Source: Zonotrichia leucophrys gambelii (Eukaryota > Chordata > Aves > Passeriformes > Passerellidae). Taken from it: 64,000 nt of DNA. The position numbers were made by a program, and so were the translations under genes. Numbering within the stretch: the first letter of the stretch is position 1; each line of letters starts with the position of its first letter. The stretch spans positions 69,271,216-69,335,215 of the forward strand of contig NC_088171.1 in the NCBI RefSeq assembly GCF_028769735.1, in the 5' to 3' direction. Shown here one piece after another: positions 62,801 through 64,000 of this stretch. The notes below the pieces were generated by a model that ran no database searches, was not told the DNA's origin, and saw only the letters and a list, made by a program, of their open reading frames with translations.

Positions 62801-63953
62801 CCACCTGGTTCAGAAGGGCAGGAAAGGATGGAAAGCAAGAAAGGACCCTTGGAGTAGGTGCTATATTTTCAGAGGACAGCTTTCTCCTGGTTTTGATGCA
62901 GAGAAATCTTTGGGTCTGCTAAAAAGTAAATACTCAGTGCACTGCAACTTTACTGGCAGTATATTGGAATTATTAGGCAGAATGTTTTGCTCTTTAGCTC
63001 AGTTATTTGCTAATAAAAAAATCAAGCAAGCAGAATGAGCTCTGCCCTGAAGTACATCCTCCGCAGCACTTGCACACATTTGGATCCTTTGCTGAATTTG
63101 TAGGCTGTTGTTAGGGTTGATACTGTGTTTCTCACTGGGCTATAAAATGCATCAAGAGATGGTGGGTGTTTTTTATCCCAGTTACTCCAGCTCCTGATTG
63201 TGGTGAGTTTTGCCACTGGGAAAGGTAAAGTGTTCTTGTCTGCCAGTCACTTGCATCATCCTCCAAAGACTTTTATTGGCATTAATAAACAGGAAAAACA
63301 TCAGTTGTCCATGGTAAAATCCACCTACTCAAAGGCATCTGTTGGAACAGTTTAGTAGTTCTAAATAGTAGTTCTGCTAATAAACCCTAATAATCTTCTG
63401 CTGCACAATTTTTCTTCACCTACATTTAAACAGTGTTAATCCCAGCTTTATTGTTATACCCATCATAAGTAGAGTTTTTTGGAAATATGGATTGTTTCAT
63501 GCAGGTGACTTTTAGGAGCACTTTAGTCTAGTTAAAAATGTAAATTATTTCTTCAATGGAATAACATGTTAAGTAAGGAAAAGGACAAGGGGGAATATAG
63601 AAACACAAAGGGATTGTTTCATGCAGATCCAATTGAAAATATAGTCCAGGTAACATCTGGAGTGATTGGTAGAGTTGGCCTGCCTGGAGGAATTGGGAAA
63701 TTGGACCTTTTTAAGAAGAAGGGGAAAGAGAGAGAGAGTTCCTGTTGGGGCCAGGGAAAACTCACTTTTGCATTGCTGTGATCTCTGCCTTAGCTTTTCC
63801 TCTAGGATTTAGGCCTCTGTCACTGACTTTTGTTTGTGAAAACAGGTTGTCAGGTGACAGGAACCTTTTATGCTTGTGCTCCTCCTGAGTCCCAGACTCC
63901 TGGCATCCCGATTGAGCCAAGCATAAGGTCTGGCGAAGCCCTCGCTCTCTCAG
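59662..63953 (+). CDS. IRF4: IRF4, interferon regulatory factor 4, coding exons 2-6 (partial, continues past window)
   Basis: IRF4 is a nuclear transcription factor of lymphoid and myeloid cells. It binds Ets-IRF composite elements with PU.1 or SPIB, AP-1-IRF elements with BATF, and ISREs; this is family knowledge. Five exons splice in frame to 730 nt (243 codons plus one base). The N terminus MNLEPGECGMNSV is about four residues shorter before the SCGNGKLRQW core than the human protein as I recall it. All five DNA-binding-domain tryptophans are present: RQWL, LVWEN, IPWKH, AWALF and PTWKT. The linker (AKQISMEEQP, PNYMVPHERNWRE, QPHPDIPYQC) is recognisable but more diverged. Exon 6 begins the IRF-association domain with GCQVTGTFYACAPPES. 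The remaining association domain and autoinhibitory tail lie outside the window. No disruption is seen. Confidence 0.96.
59866..60345 (+). other. IRF4: IRF4 intron 2
   Basis: 480 bp. It holds a CA-repeat patch at about 60199-60230 and a T-rich tract at about 60267-60308 close to the exon 3 acceptor. The frame of exon 2 stays open for roughly 250 nt into this intron. Confidence 0.85.
60346..60532 (+). CDS. IRF4: IRF4 exon 3
   Basis: 187 nt, encoding AWALFKGKFREGIDKPDPPT followed by WKTRLRCALNKSNDFEELVE and RSQLDISDPYKVYRIVPEGA, KK and one base of the next codon. It contains tryptophans four and five and the recognition helix TRLRCALNKSND. The acceptor AATGTTTCCAG lies after a very T-rich stretch; the donor is GTAAAG. 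The length equals that of the human exon. Confidence 0.96.
60533..61301 (+). other. IRF4: IRF4 intron 3
   Basis: 769 bp. The exon 3 frame reads 22 codons into the intron to a stop at 60598-60600. Nothing else is recognised. Confidence 0.85.
61302..61390 (+). CDS. IRF4: IRF4 exon 4 (linker)
   Basis: 89 nt encoding GAKQISMEEQPLMMNHPFPI then TSPYTALPSQ, ending in phase 0. The acceptor is CTGGTGAACACAG and the donor is GTATGG. It aligns with the human GAKQLTLEDPQMSMSHPY linker but is clearly diverged, as expected for this flexible region. Confidence 0.92.
61391..61944 (+). other. IRF4: IRF4 intron 4
   Basis: 554 bp. In human, intron 4 carries a melanocyte enhancer, but I could not identify an equivalent here by eye. 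Confidence 0.85.
61945..62086 (+). CDS. IRF4: IRF4 exon 5 (linker)
   Basis: 142 nt encoding VPNYMVPHERNWREFAPEQP, HPDIPYQCASIPFAARGHHW, QGPACEN and one base. The donor GTAAGA is good. The acceptor ends in TAG and is preceded by a poor pyrimidine tract (CATTAAATCGAGTAG), unlike the other exons. Phase and homology still fix the boundary at 61945. Confidence 0.92.
62087..63845 (+). other. IRF4: IRF4 intron 5
   Basis: 1.76 kb. No repeat, RNA gene or extra exon is recognised. Confidence 0.85.
63846..63953 (+). CDS. IRF4: IRF4 exon 6 (start of IRF-association domain)
   Basis: 108 nt encoding GCQVTGTFYACAPPESQTPG then IPIEPSIRSGEALALS, ending one base into the next codon before donor GTAAGG. The acceptor is TTGTGAAAACAG. 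It aligns with the mammalian residues that open the association domain. Confidence 0.94.
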
Positions 63954-64000
63954 GTAAGGTCCAGAACCCCCCAGGCTTCCAGAACCCCCCAGACTTGGCA
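63954..64000 (+). other. IRF4: IRF4 intron 6, first bases
   Basis: It begins with GTAAGG and includes two copies of a CCAGAACCCCCCAG-type phrase. It is cut by the window end. Confidence 0.85.

Noticed and set aside
1..64000. CRISPR arrays, bacterial operons, tRNA/rRNA genes, LTR retroviruses
   Set aside because: No regularly spaced identical repeats, no cloverleaf or rRNA signature, and no LTR or retroviral gene order recognised; the window is spliced vertebrate DNA.

Overview
This is vertebrate, almost certainly avian, nuclear DNA. Two large spliced genes lie on the + strand with consensus GT-AG introns. The interspersed repeats I recognise are degraded CR1-type LINE fragments, the dominant bird LINE family. 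The introns of the second gene are short, and its promoter sits in a CpG island. Nothing looks bacterial, viral or plasmid-like. I did not identify the species.

Left part (before 1 to about 38.25 kb): DUSP22, a small dual-specificity phosphatase (JKAP/VHX family). Exon 1 lies upstream of the window. Exons 2-7 are at 3411-3444, 11051-11133, 26624-26673, 31927-32001, 33517-33688 and 36537-36722. The reading frame and intron phases are continuous, giving 199 residues in the window. The general-acid Asp and the HCxxGxxR catalytic loop are intact. The C terminus matches the longer, YNYTTET-like isoform. A 3' UTR of about 1.5 kb probably ends at an AATAAA at 38226. Intron 3 (15.5 kb) carries most of the CR1 fragments. 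Intron 2 contains a striking 99-nt foldback.

Middle part (about 38.26 to 57 kb): an intergenic stretch of about 19 kb with no gene I can support. It holds one CR1 fragment, small inverted and direct repeats, a 9-bp minisatellite and a long pyrimidine tract.

Right part (about 57 kb to the end): the IRF4 promoter and the 5' half of IRF4, a lymphoid transcription factor. A CpG island holds an 18-bp minisatellite, a kappaB-type site, a TATA-like element and a noncoding first exon ending at 58020. Coding exons are at 59662-59865, 60346-60532, 61302-61390, 61945-62086 and 63846-63953. They encode the complete DNA-binding domain with all five tryptophans, the linker, and the start of the IRF-association domain. 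The gene continues beyond the window.

The DUSP22-IRF4 head-to-tail order is the same as on human 6p25.3, so this is conserved synteny. The two genes are not an operon. I see no clearly new multi-gene system. The most unusual signals are the intronic hairpin at 7638-7736, the hairpin cluster at 40608-40679 and the minisatellite next to the IRF4 promoter.
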